Source: Mitsuaria sp. WAJ17 (lineage in GTDB: Bacteria; Pseudomonadota; Gammaproteobacteria; Burkholderiales; Burkholderiaceae_C). From it: DNA of 53,595 nt. A model generated the notes under the pieces. That model was not told where the DNA came from and ran no database searches. It saw nothing but the letters and a program-made list of their open reading frames with translations. Position numbers and translations under genes: made by a program. Location of the stretch: the NCBI RefSeq assembly GCF_014174515.1, contig NZ_JACJUG010000029.1, positions 1 to 53,595 on the forward strand, in the 5' to 3' direction. Positions 18,246-26,526 of the stretch are shown one piece after another. The stretch's first letter is position 1. Each line of letters begins with the position of its first letter.

Positions 18246-19049
18246 ATGTGGGTGCATCCCCAGTTCGATCCCATCGCCTTCCGGCTCGGCCCCCTGGCCG
18301 TGCATTGGTATGGCCTGGCCTACCTGGCCGGCTTTGTCGTCTTCATGCTGCTGGCGCGCTGGCGCATCCGCCAGCCAGGCCTGACCACCCAAGCCTGGAC
18401 CCCGCTGCACCTCGATGACCTGCTGTTCTACGGCGTGCTGGGCGTGGTGCTGGGCGGTCGCCTGGGCTTTGTCTTCTTCTACAAGCCCGAGTACTACCTG
18501 GCCAATCCCCTGGAGATCTTCAAGGTCTGGACGGGCGGCATGGCTTTCCACGGCGGCCTGCTGGGCGTGGCGCTGGCGCTGGCGGTCTTCGCCTGGCGAC
18601 GGGGCTGGCGCTTCTTCGAGGTGACGGACCTGGTCGCGCCCTGCGTGGGCTTGAGCTTTGGCCTGGTGCGCATCGCCAACTTCGTCAATGGGGAGCTGTG
18701 GGGCCGGCCGGTGGAGTCCAACGTGCCCTGGGCCATGGTCTTCCCGCAGGCTCCGACGATGGAGGCTCGCCATCCCTCGCAGCTCTACCAGGCCTTTGGC
18801 GAGGGCGTGGTGCTTTTCGGCCTGCTGTGGCTCTATGCCCGCAAGCCGCGTCTGACGGGCCAGGTCTCGGGCGTCTTTCTGTTCCTCTATGGCCTGCAGC
18901 GCTTCGTGATCGAGTTCTTCCGCGAGCCGGACGCCTACCTGGGCCTGCAGGCCCTGGGCCTCAGTCGGGGACAATGGCTGTGCCTGCCCATGATCCTGGC
19001 CGGCCTTGCCATCTGGGCCTGGGCTGGACGCCGGGGCAGCAAGACCTGA
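18246..19049 (+). CDS. lgt: Phosphatidylglycerol--prolipoprotein diacylglyceryl transferase
   Basis: This inner-membrane enzyme transfers diacylglycerol from phosphatidylglycerol to the lipobox Cys of prelipoproteins, the first step of lipoprotein maturation. The protein has 267 aa with about seven membrane segments. Key conserved residues are visible. His102 is in GGMAFHGGLLGV (E. coli H103), and VRIANFVNGELWGRP holds the essential Arg and Asn of the Lgt signature. LQRFVIEFFREPD near the C-terminus carries the other essential Arg/Glu pair. It serves lipoproteins such as the binding protein at 4-5 kb and the DUF2272 protein at 44 kb. Confidence 0.96.
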   Translation: MWVHPQFDPIAFRLGPLAVHWYGLAYLAGFVVFMLLARWRIRQPGLTTQAWTPLHLDDLLFYGVLGVVLGGRLGFVFFYKPEYYLANPLEIFKVWTGGMAFHGGLLGVALALAVFAWRRGWRFFEVTDLVAPCVGLSFGLVRIANFVNGELWGRPVESNVPWAMVFPQAPTMEARHPSQLYQAFGEGVVLFGLLWLYARKPRLTGQVSGVFLFLYGLQRFVIEFFREPDAYLGLQALGLSRGQWLCLPMILAGLAIWAWAGRRGSKT

Positions 19050-19078
19050 CCCCTGTCTGAGCTCACACACTGGCCGCC

Positions 19079-19813
19079 ATGCGACAAATCTTCTTCGACA
19101 CCGAAACCACCGGCCTGCGCGCCGAGGCCGGCGACCGCATCATCGAGATCGGCTGCGTGGAAATGGTGAACCGGCAGCTGACCGGCAACAACCTGCACCT
19201 CTACCTCAACCCCGAGCGCGACATCGACGAGGAGGCCGTGCGCGTCCACGGCCTGACGGTCGAGTTCCTCGCGGACAAGCCCAAGTTCGCCCAGGTGGTG
19301 GACCAGATCATCGACTTCCTCCGCGGCGCCGAGCTGGTCATCCACAACGCGGCCTTCGACATCGGCTTCATGAACGCCGAACTCAAGCGCCTGGGCCGGC
19401 CCCTGGTGACGGACTTCGTTGGTGGCGTGCGGGACACCCTGCTGATGGCTCGGGACATGTTCCCCGGCAAGGCCAACTCCCTGGATGCACTGTGCAAGCG
19501 CCTGGAGGTGGACAACTCCAACCGGACCTTCCACGGCGCCTTGCTGGACTCGGAACTGCTGGCCGAGGTCTACATCCGCCTGACCCGAGGCCAGGATGCC
19601 CTGCTGATGGATGACCACGGCAGTGCCAGCGGGCAGGAGGGTGGGGACACCCGTGTGGCCCAGGTCGATTTCAGCCGCTTCGTGCTGCCCGTCTTGCAGG
19701 CGACGCCCGAGGAGCTGGAGGCGCACGAGAAGGTGCTGGCCGAGCTGGACAAGGCCAGCGGCGGCAAGCGTGTCTGGCAAACGGCGTCCCCGGAGGCGGC
19801 CCCGGCCGCCTGA
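19079..19813 (+). CDS. dnaQ: DNA polymerase III epsilon subunit (3'-5' proofreading exonuclease)
   Basis: This is the DEDDh proofreading exonuclease of the replicative polymerase, 244 aa. Exo I is FFDTETTG (Asp7, Glu9), Exo II is VIHNAAFDIGFMNAEL, and Exo III is FHGALLDSELLAEVY (His and Asp). The C-terminal part (about 190-244) would contact the alpha subunit; DFSRFVLPVLQATPEELEAHE is typical of proteobacterial DnaQ. It starts 30 bp after lgt and could be co-transcribed with it. Two tRNA-Val genes follow. Confidence 0.96.
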   Translation: MRQIFFDTETTGLRAEAGDRIIEIGCVEMVNRQLTGNNLHLYLNPERDIDEEAVRVHGLTVEFLADKPKFAQVVDQIIDFLRGAELVIHNAAFDIGFMNAELKRLGRPLVTDFVGGVRDTLLMARDMFPGKANSLDALCKRLEVDNSNRTFHGALLDSELLAEVYIRLTRGQDALLMDDHGSASGQEGGDTRVAQVDFSRFVLPVLQATPEELEAHEKVLAELDKASGGKRVWQTASPEAAPAA

Positions 19814-19866
19814 AGGCCGGCGGAAGTTTTTCAGCAAATTTCTGTTCCAGTCCAAAAAACTCGTGG

Positions 19867-19872
19867 CATAAT
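19867..19872 (+). promoter_or_regulatory. Possible -10 box for the tRNA-Val genes
   Basis: CATAAT lies in an AT-rich tract about 120 bp before the first tRNA. The upstream -35 candidate (TTCCAG) is poor. The assignment rests on position and local AT content only. Confidence 0.3.
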
Positions 19873-19991
19873 CGTGGGCTTCCCGGTTAAAGAACTTTGT
19901 TGACGCGGCGCTGCTGAAGAAGTGGCGACGGCAGCCAGCGATGGCAACAACAGGGTTTGACTGGCAGCGACAGCCAGCAGACAGATTGATC

Positions 19992-20066
19992 GGGCGGTTA
20001 GCTCAGCGGTAGAGCACTGCCTTCACACGGCAGGGGTCGCAGGTTCGAACCCTGCACCGCCCACCA
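19992..20066 (+). tRNA. tRNA-Val (anticodon CAC), copy 1
   Basis: This 75-nt tRNA has an encoded CCA end. The acceptor GGGCGGT pairs with ACCGCCC and the D stem is GCTC/GAGC. The anticodon arm is CTGCC-TTCACAC-GGCAG with anticodon CAC (reads GTG), and the T arm is GCAGG-TTCGAAC-CCTGC. GTG is a common Val codon in this GC-rich genome. Confidence 0.95.
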
Positions 20067-20183
20067 GAACAAGCCGTCGGGCCCGCAGTTTCAGACTGCT
20101 GGCGACGACGGCAAAAAGCTCCGGCGATCGTATCGGAGCGCTCTGGAAGATCTGTCCCCAGTCGCTGCGGTCGCACGCATACC

Positions 20184-20258
20184 GGGCGGTTAGCTCAGCG
20201 GTAGAGCACTGCCTTCACACGGCAGGGGTCGCAGGTTCGAACCCTGCACCGCCCACCA
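20184..20258 (+). tRNA. tRNA-Val (anticodon CAC), copy 2
   Basis: The sequence is identical over all 75 nt to the copy 117 bp upstream, including the encoded CCA. It was probably transcribed together with copy 1 and is ended by the terminator that follows. The spacer between the copies is not repeated. Confidence 0.95.
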
Positions 20259-20265
20259 GGATCAC

Positions 20266-20295
20266 CCCGCAAGTCGAACGGCTTGCGGGTTTTTT
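20266..20295 (+). terminator. Intrinsic terminator of the tRNA-Val operon
   Basis: Stem CCCGCAAG/CTTGCGGG with an 8-nt loop is followed by TTTTTT. It starts 8 bp after the second tRNA. Confidence 0.93.
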
Positions 20296-20490
20296 CTTTG
20301 GTCGCTTCGTTTTTGCTGGGTCCAACGAGGAGGGCGGCTGGCGTTGCTGGCGCGGTCGAGCCCTCGCAGGGCGGCGGGCGGCGGGCGGCGGGCGTTGGGG
20401 GAGGCTGCGGCGCGGCGCTTGTGCGTCCCCAACAGGCCCGTAAGCCCTGCCGGGTGGGGGGCGCCTGCTGTGGCATGCTGCTGCCCTGTG

Positions 20491-21330
20491 ATGGAAGGTC
20501 AGACCAGGAGCTCCGCCGTGCAAGCAGCCGCCGCATCGACTGTGGGCCCAGCACGGCCGCCCGACGACTGGTGGCGTCTCTCGCTCGACGGCCAGGCCCT
20601 GGGCTGGCTGGCCCCGGCGCATCAAGGGCTGCTGGCGGACTGGGGCCTGGGCGAGGCGCTGGCGGGTTCACACACATGGTCGGTGCGCAGTGGTGCGGGC
20701 GATGCGGCGGCACGCACGGCCTGGCTCGCGGACCTTGCCCAGCGCCTGCGCGAGGCCGGCTGGGTGCGAGGCTGGCGCGGCGAGCGCTATCGCTGCCAAC
20801 TGCCTGGCCCGGGGGGCATTGGACAGCCGGCCGACGGCCCCGTCTTCTTCGAGCTGGAGCGCGCCGCCTACCGCTTCTTCGGCCTCAGCAGCCAGGCCGT
20901 TCACATCAACGGCGTGGACGCGGCCGGTGCCCTCTGGTGCGGTCGCCGCGCTCTGCACAAGGCCACCGACCCCGGCCGCCTGGACAACCTCGCGGCGGGC
21001 GGCCTGCCGGCGGGCGAAGCGCTGTTCGAATGCGCTCGCCGCGAATTGTGGGAAGAAGCCGGCGTGCCCGCCACGCTGTGCGGGTCGCTGCGCCTGATGG
21101 GCTGCCTGCGCACTGCTCGCGTCGAGCCCGAGGGCTGGCATGACGAGTGGCTGCATGTCTTCGAACTGGCACTGCCTGCCGGCTTCACGCCACGCAACCA
21201 GGACGGCGAGGTCAGCACCTTCGAGTGCCTGGCGCCAGCCGAGGTAGCGCAGCGCATTGACCTGCAGGATTTCAGCCCGGATGCGGCGGTGGCGAGCGCC
21301 TGGTGGCTTCGTTCCCGGGGCGGAGGCTGA
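20491..21330 (+). CDS. NUDIX hydrolase with DUF4743-type N-terminal domain
   Basis: This 279-aa protein has a perfect NUDIX box, GGLPAGEALFECARRELWEEAGV (written G-x5-E-x7-RELWEEAGV), at about residues 172-194. The upstream VHINGVDAAGALWCGRRA and DPGRLDNLAAGG match the DUF4743 group, related to yeast YJR142W and plant Nudix 20/24. Eukaryotic members hydrolyse damaged thiamine diphosphate derivatives, so a house-cleaning pyrophosphatase is a reasonable but unproven inference. ATG 20491 (MEGQTRSSAVQ) is chosen because the sequence before it is low-complexity and lies among the Gly/Arg-rich spacer codons. The next gene begins 44 bp downstream. Confidence 0.86.
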   Translation: MEGQTRSSAVQAAAASTVGPARPPDDWWRLSLDGQALGWLAPAHQGLLADWGLGEALAGSHTWSVRSGAGDAAARTAWLADLAQRLREAGWVRGWRGERYRCQLPGPGGIGQPADGPVFFELERAAYRFFGLSSQAVHINGVDAAGALWCGRRALHKATDPGRLDNLAAGGLPAGEALFECARRELWEEAGVPATLCGSLRLMGCLRTARVEPEGWHDEWLHVFELALPAGFTPRNQDGEVSTFECLAPAEVAQRIDLQDFSPDAAVASAWWLRSRGGG

Positions 21331-21374
21331 GCCATCTCGACTACAGTCGCCAGCCGCTGATCTCTGTGCCACCC

Positions 21375-23660
21375 ATGACCGCTCCCTCTTCGATGCTCAC
21401 GTTCAATGCCGGTTCCCTGCTCGTGCTGTCCGGCCTGCCAGGTGCGGGCAAAACCCGCCTTCGCCAGGCGGCGCAGGGCTTGCCCGAGGGCGCCTGGGTG
21501 TCGATGGACGAGTTGCGGCGGCAAGTGCTGGGCACCCTGAACGTGCTCAACGGCGGCCGGCCCCAGACCCAGGTCCGGCAGGAAGCCAATGACGTGGTCT
21601 ATCACATGGCGCAGGCCATCGTGGCCGAGCGCATGCGCCATGGCCTGAGCACGGTCGTCGATGCCACCAACCTCACGGACGCCGACCGCCAGGCCTGGAT
21701 CGAGCATGCCCAGGCGCACGGCGCCGAGGCCGTCGTGCTGATCGTGGACACCCCGCTGGACGAATGCCTGCGTCGCATGAGCGGGCGGACGGACTGGGTG
21801 CCCCAGAGCCGCATCCTCGAGATGCTGGAGGCCGGGGCCTCCGCGCAGGGCAAGGGTGATGGATTCGAGCGACGATCCGTCCATCCCTACCGGCTTCTCA
21901 CGGGCGGCGAGACGCTGTGCTTCCGGCCCAGGCCGGTGGCCACCGAGCAGCTGGACGTCGTCAGCGATGTGCACGGCCTGCTGGACGACCTGCTGGTGCT
22001 GCTGGCGGAGGCAGGCTGGCAGGTAAGGGACGGTGTCCTGCGCCACGCCGATGCCCAGCGGCGGCTGCTGTTCCTGGGCGATCTCGTCGATCGAGGCCCT
22101 GACTCCCTGCCCCTGCTGGAGCTGGTGCAGCGCAGCTGCGAGGCTGGCACCGCCCAGTGCCTGCAGGGCAACCACGAGGCCAAGCTGCTGAAGTTCGTGG
22201 ATCAGGCCCAGCGAGAGGGAATCGAGCGCTGGGGCTCCTGGGCCAACGCCGAGACCGGGATGAACCTGCTCAAGCTGCCCGAGGAGCGTCGCCAGCGCCT
22301 GCTGGCCTTCATGCGGGGATTGCCGCCCTACCTCGTGCATGAGCCCGCCAAGGTGGCCTTCGTGCATGGAGACGTCCATCGCTTCGACCCATTTTTGAGC
22401 TTGCGCGAGGATCTGGTGCACGGCCAGTCCGGCTTCCGGCAGGGCGTGGATTCAGATGCCCTGTATGCCGCCGGGCACCGTGCCGGCCTCAATGCCTACC
22501 TCGTCATCCGGGGCCATGTGCCGCCGACGAGCGAGCAGGACTGCATCGTGTCCATCGAGGCCCAGGGCTACCAGAAGGGAGAGCTGCGGCTGCTGCGCTT
22601 CGACGAGTTCCTGGCGGCGCGCGCGGCGGGTGTTGGCGTCCAGGCGGCCGTGCGCCAGGCCCTGCGCGTGCGCGCCTGCAGCCATGACCAGCAGGCGCAT
22701 GCCGAACGCCAGTTCGGACTGGCCAAGGCGCTGGAAGCTCTCACCTCGCGCAAGTTGGTGCGCCGCAGCCTCGATCCCTCCAAGCTCCTGCGCAGCTACA
22801 AGTACGCCAAGGAGGTGTTCTGGCTGGGCGCCTGGGACGAGTCGCCCTACCTCATCAAGGCAAGGGGCATCGTGCTGGATGCCGCGGGGACCGTGGTGTC
22901 CAACCCCTTCGACAAGGTCTTCAACTACGGCGAGCGCGAGGTCGGCCGGGACCTCCCGGACACGCTGCCGGTCGTGGAGGCGCTCAAGCTCAACGGCTTC
23001 CTGGGCATCATCAGCCCCCATCCCTTGAAGCGTGGCGAGCTCCTGGTGCACACGCAAGGCAGCCTAGATCCGGAGAACGCCTACGTCCGCCACATCACGG
23101 AGCTGCTCCAGCCCCGCCAGCGCGGCCTGCTCGCCCGGTTCTTCTCGCAGCGCCCGATGACGCTGATGCTGGAGGTCCTGCATCCGCAGGACCCTCACAT
23201 CGTCGAGTACGGACCGGATGAGCACGGGCTCTACCTCATCGGCGCCCGCACGCTGGGCTTCGAGGATCCCGAGCTGCCGGAGGATGCGCTGGACCCAATC
23301 GCCGAGCAGCTGGCCCTGCGCCGCCCCTGGTGGCGGCGCACGACGCTGGGCGAGGTGAAGCGGCGCGTCCGCGAATGCCGCGACGAAGGCTCCATGGTTC
23401 GCGCGGATACCGCCACGCAGACCAGCCTGCTGAAGATGAAGTCGCCTTTCTACCTGACGACCAAGTTCCTGGCCCGGTTGAGCAGCAAGAATGCCCGCCA
23501 TCTGTTCGGCAATCCCCAGGACTTCAAAAAGCACCAGGACGAGGAGCTCTACCCCATTGTCGATGCCGTGGCTGCGCGATTTGACCTGGACGGTTTCCTG
23601 GCCTTGAGCGAGAGCGAGCGCGTGCGGGCTGTGCGCGACATCATCGACAGCCAGCAGTAG
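21375..23660 (+). CDS. Pnkp-like RNA repair protein: polynucleotide kinase, metallophosphatase and RNA ligase
   Basis: This 761-aa protein has three modules. The first (about 12-180) is a P-loop kinase with GLPGAGKT at 20-27 and VVDATNLTD at 94, as in polynucleotide kinases. The second (about 190-440) is a calcineurin-like phosphatase with DVVSDVHG at 194, GDLVDRGPDS at 235, GNHE at 265, FVHGDVH at 329 and RGHVPPT at 378. The third (about 480-761) is a nucleotidyltransferase. It has NPFDKVFNYGE at 510, candidate adenylation Lys538 in KLNGFLG, LMLEVLHPQDPHIVEY at 597 and EGSMVR...KMKSPFY at 671. The order matches bacterial Pnkp, but the ligase motifs look closer to T4 Rnl1 (K-x-N-G). No Hen1 methyltransferase gene is adjacent. 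It should heal and seal broken RNA ends. ATG 21375 is used; 21393 is also possible. Confidence 0.85.
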   Translation: MTAPSSMLTFNAGSLLVLSGLPGAGKTRLRQAAQGLPEGAWVSMDELRRQVLGTLNVLNGGRPQTQVRQEANDVVYHMAQAIVAERMRHGLSTVVDATNLTDADRQAWIEHAQAHGAEAVVLIVDTPLDECLRRMSGRTDWVPQSRILEMLEAGASAQGKGDGFERRSVHPYRLLTGGETLCFRPRPVATEQLDVVSDVHGLLDDLLVLLAEAGWQVRDGVLRHADAQRRLLFLGDLVDRGPDSLPLLELVQRSCEAGTAQCLQGNHEAKLLKFVDQAQREGIERWGSWANAETGMNLLKLPEERRQRLLAFMRGLPPYLVHEPAKVAFVHGDVHRFDPFLSLREDLVHGQSGFRQGVDSDALYAAGHRAGLNAYLVIRGHVPPTSEQDCIVSIEAQGYQKGELRLLRFDEFLAARAAGVGVQAAVRQALRVRACSHDQQAHAERQFGLAKALEALTSRKLVRRSLDPSKLLRSYKYAKEVFWLGAWDESPYLIKARGIVLDAAGTVVSNPFDKVFNYGEREVGRDLPDTLPVVEALKLNGFLGIISPHPLKRGELLVHTQGSLDPENAYVRHITELLQPRQRGLLARFFSQRPMTLMLEVLHPQDPHIVEYGPDEHGLYLIGARTLGFEDPELPEDALDPIAEQLALRRPWWRRTTLGEVKRRVRECRDEGSMVRADTATQTSLLKMKSPFYLTTKFLARLSSKNARHLFGNPQDFKKHQDEELYPIVDAVAARFDLDGFLALSESERVRAVRDIIDSQQ

Positions 23661-23696
23661 CACCCGCCAGCTGCGCCGTCGGGCTCCTGCACCGGC

Positions 23697-24659
23697 CTAC
23701 ACCAGCAGGAAGCACAGCCGCCCCGTCCCCGCCTCCTTGCCCAGCAGGGGCAGGGTGAGGCTCAGGTCGGTGCGGGCGCTGGGCTGCTGCAGCACCTGCT
23801 GCAGCTTGTCAAAGGGCTGCGGGGCCAGGCGGGTGCTGCCCAGCTGGGCCTCGCTGCCGGCGCCGGGCTTGTGCAGCACGGCGGCCATGCTGCGCAGGTA
23901 GCGGCTGGCTTCCTCTACCATGCGGGCGCTGGGCTGGCGGGCCTGGATGGCCTTCAGGATCTCCTGCTTGCCCAGGGCCAGGGCCATGCCGCCGATCATG
24001 GCGACGGCGGTGGCGTCCAGCAGGCCGACGGCATAGGCCGTCTTGCGGCCGGTGCAGCCGTAGAGGCCCACCAGCAGCGGGTACTGCTCGAAGTCATGGC
24101 GGGCGTCGGACTTGAGCAGGTCGAAGCTGCGGGTGCAGAGCAGGGCGTGCAGCTGCTGCTGGGCCAGGCCCAGGGACTGCAGGGCGCCGGGCAGCACCGT
24201 CGCGGGCTCGGCCACCTCGGCCGCCTTGCGCTGCTGGGCCTGCTCACGCAGGGCGGACTGGCCGTAGAGGGAGTCGTGCACCACGCGGCGCAGGGTGGCT
24301 TCGTCAAAAGGCTTGTGCACCACGAAGGCTGCGCCGTTGCTGCGGGCCTGGTTGAGGCACTGGGCATTGGTCTCGGTGGTGACGAAGCCCACGGGCACGT
24401 GGCCCTGGCCGATCTGGCGCAGGGTCTGCAGCATCTCGATGCCCGAGACGCCCGGCATGTGCCAGTCCGAGACCACGAGGTCCGGCTTGAAGTCGTGCAT
24501 GCGCTCCAGCGCCTCGGCGCCGTCGCTGGCGGTCTGAATCTGCAGGGGGCCCAGTTCCCGGCCATCCTGCAGGATGCGCCGGATGATGGCCTGGATGGCG
24601 CGGCTGTCGTCGACGATCAGCACGCGGCGGGATTCCTCGCTCATGTTCTTTTCATTCAT
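23697..24659 (-). CDS. Response regulator with unidentified C-terminal domain
   Basis: This 320-aa protein has a receiver domain at about 12-138. It carries VLIVDDS (acidic pair), phospho-acceptor Asp65 in VVSDWHMPG, the FVTTET switch Thr region and Lys in VVHKPFDEATL. The C-terminal 180 residues are not a DNA-binding domain. They are soluble, mixed alpha/beta and end in DLSLTLPLLGKEAGTGRLCFLLV, which loosely recalls CheC/CheX-type phosphatase folds; that is only an impression. No sensor kinase is adjacent. The start at 24659 (MNEKNMSEESRR) or 24644 (MSEESRR) cannot be settled. The open frame extends far upstream but without family-like sequence. Confidence 0.85.
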   Translation of the reverse strand: MNEKNMSEESRRVLIVDDSRAIQAIIRRILQDGRELGPLQIQTASDGAEALERMHDFKPDLVVSDWHMPGVSGIEMLQTLRQIGQGHVPVGFVTTETNAQCLNQARSNGAAFVVHKPFDEATLRRVVHDSLYGQSALREQAQQRKAAEVAEPATVLPGALQSLGLAQQQLHALLCTRSFDLLKSDARHDFEQYPLLVGLYGCTGRKTAYAVGLLDATAVAMIGGMALALGKQEILKAIQARQPSARMVEEASRYLRSMAAVLHKPGAGSEAQLGSTRLAPQPFDKLQQVLQQPSARTDLSLTLPLLGKEAGTGRLCFLLV

Positions 24660-25040
24660 ACACTGGCCTGTTCCTGCCTCAGGGGCACCCTCATGGCGAC
24701 AGCGCCCTTTTGCAGGGCTGCTGCCTGACTCCGACGGTCTCCCTGGCGCCAGCGGCCGGGCTGAGGCCCTGCTCTGCTTCTGACCCTGACCTCCCTTCGC
24801 CCTGTGCCCCGCGGCTCGTGTCGGCCACATCGGCGGGGCGCCCTCGGGGGCGGCCTGGGCGGACCATCTCGGGTCCGGCTGGCTGAGGCAGGAACTCGCT
24901 GGTATCAGACGCGTCTCTGCTTCTGGACGAAGTGTCATGCAGGTGACAAGCGCGCCAAGTGGGGAAAAACACCCGCCTGCCTCAGCATTTGCGTCTCTGC
25001 GTGAAATAGTCGGCGCTCCGGGCCGGGGCAGAATGGCCGG
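24660..25040. other. Intergenic region between divergent genes
   Basis: This 381-bp gap lies between the response regulator (minus) and the FAD oxidoreductase (plus). It must hold both promoters. The last 130 bp is less GC-rich than the rest. I see no convincing gene, repeat or named motif in it. Confidence 0.6.
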
Positions 25041-26195
25041 ATGGAGACCGTACAAGCGCTTGTGATCGGTGCTGGCGTCGTGGGACTGGCCGTGGCGCGG
25101 GCCCTGGCCCGGCATGGGCTGGAGCCCCTGGTTCTGGAGCAGGAGACCACCCTCGGGCAGGGCATCAGCTCCCGCAATTCCGAGGTGATACACGCCGGCC
25201 TTTACTACCCGACGGGGTCGCTGAAGGCTCGCTGCTGCGTGCGTGGCCGGCAGCTGCTCTACGACTTCTGCGAGGCCCGCCATGTGCCGCACCGGCGCTG
25301 CGGCAAGCTGCTGGTGGCCACGGCGCCCGCCCAGCGCGCGGCGCTGGAAGGCCTGGCGGCGCAGGCACGTCTCAATGGCGTCGATGATCTGCAATGGCTC
25401 AGCGGACCCGAGGCGCAGGCCCTGGAACCGGCCCTGCAGGCGGACGCCGCCTTGCTGTCGCCCTCGACCGGCATCGTGGACAGCCATGCCCTGATGTTGG
25501 CACTGCAGGCCGACCTGGAGGCGGGTGGGGGGCAGGTCTTGCCTTGCAGCCGCGTGCTGGGCTGGCACAGCACGCGGCAGGGGCTGCATGCGTTGCAGGT
25601 GCGTTCGGCGGACGGCGAAGTCTCCGAGCTCGGCTGCCGCGTGCTGGTCAATGCGGCCGGCCTGTGGGCCACCGCCCTGGCCGAGGCCAGCACGGGCCTG
25701 CCGCCGGGCCTCACGACGGCATTCTGCAAAGGCAGCTATTTCAGCCTGCAGGGGCGGGCCCCGTTCACGCGTCTGATCTATCCCATGCCCGAGGAGGGCG
25801 GCCTGGGCGTTCACCTGACCCTCGACCTGGGCGGGCAGGCCCGCTTCGGGCCTGATGTGCAGTGGCTGCCCGAGGGCATGACCCCCGAGTTCCTGGACTA
25901 CGCCGTCGAGCCCTCGCGCATGCAGGGCTTCGAGGCCGACATCCGCCGCTACTGGCCGGGTCTGCCCGAGGGCGCGCTGCAGCCGGCCTACAGCGGCGTG
26001 CGGCCCAAGCTCCACCGCCCCGGCACGCCGGCCCCTGACTTCCAGATTGACGGACCCGCCCGGCATGGCCGAGCGGGCCTCGTGCACCTGCTGGGCATCG
26101 AATCCCCCGGCCTGACCAGCTGCCTGGTGCTGGCCGAGGAAGTCCTCAAATGCCTGGCTCTCGATCCCGCCCCCCCTTCGCACCACAGGACGTAA
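25041..26195 (+). CDS. FAD-dependent oxidoreductase, L-2-hydroxyglutarate dehydrogenase (LhgO) type
   Basis: This is a DAO-family flavoprotein of 384 aa. The N-terminal Rossmann fold shows ALVIGAGVVGLAVARALARHG and Glu at LVLEQE for FAD ribose binding. It is followed by the LhgO-type GQGISSRNSEVIHAGLYYPTGSLKARCCVRGR. VNAAGLWA and the C-terminal LLGIESPGLTSCLVLAEEV complete the FAD site. The closest known reaction is oxidation of L-2-hydroxyglutarate (or a related 2-hydroxy acid) to the 2-oxo acid, passing electrons to the quinone pool. Substrate is inferred from the SSRNSEVIHAGLYY block, which LhgO-type enzymes share. Structured repeats follow the stop codon. Confidence 0.88.
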   Translation: METVQALVIGAGVVGLAVARALARHGLEPLVLEQETTLGQGISSRNSEVIHAGLYYPTGSLKARCCVRGRQLLYDFCEARHVPHRRCGKLLVATAPAQRAALEGLAAQARLNGVDDLQWLSGPEAQALEPALQADAALLSPSTGIVDSHALMLALQADLEAGGGQVLPCSRVLGWHSTRQGLHALQVRSADGEVSELGCRVLVNAAGLWATALAEASTGLPPGLTTAFCKGSYFSLQGRAPFTRLIYPMPEEGGLGVHLTLDLGGQARFGPDVQWLPEGMTPEFLDYAVEPSRMQGFEADIRRYWPGLPEGALQPAYSGVRPKLHRPGTPAPDFQIDGPARHGRAGLVHLLGIESPGLTSCLVLAEEVLKCLALDPAPPSHHRT

Positions 26196-26300
26196 AGGAA
26201 AAAACAAAAAGGGGGGGGAGCGCATCGACACCTGCCGCCACCTCTGGCATGGCAAGAGGCGCCAGCCCCCAAGGGCCGAGCGCCGGGCCGCCCCAAGCCG

Positions 26301-26515
26301 GCCCCCATGGCAAAGCGGGCGGCCCAACGCCGCCCGCTTTGAAGTCCCCCCGGGGGACCGCCCATGCTCGCCCGCGTTCAGCGTGGCGAGCATGGGCGAG
26401 GGGCAAACGCCCTCCGGCCCCATGGCAAAGCGGGCGGCTCAAGGCCGCCCGCTTTGACGTCCCCTCGGGGGACCGATCAGGTTCTCCCGCGTTCAGCGGG
26501 GAGAACCTGGGCGAG
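26301..26515. repeat. Two 115-bp direct repeats, each folding into three hairpins
   Basis: CATGGCAAAG starts a unit at 26306 and again at 26421. Each unit has stem 1, AAAGCGGGCGGC/GCCGCCCGCTTT (26312-26340; 26427-26455), identical in both. Stem 2 is GTCCCC/GGGGAC. Stem 3 has loop GCGTTCAGCG in both copies, but its arms differ: CCATGCTCGCC/GGCGAGCATGG in copy 1 and CAGGTTCTCCC/GGGAGAACCTG in copy 2. All arm changes are compensated. Both copies then continue GGGCGAGGGGC. The element fills the convergent gap (26196-26526) between the oxidoreductase and the chitinase. It has no strong T-run, so it is more than a plain terminator. Confidence 0.88.
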
Positions 26516-26526
26516 GGGCTCACACC

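Noticed and set aside
19992..20258. tRNA-Val genes as integration site of a genomic island
   Set aside because: No integrase gene, no partial tRNA copy (both are complete with CCA) and ordinary neighbours.
24660..26423. Upstream in-frame extension of the response regulator to over 900 codons
   Set aside because: The extension runs antisense through the FAD oxidoreductase and the hairpin repeats. The receiver domain begins right at 24659.
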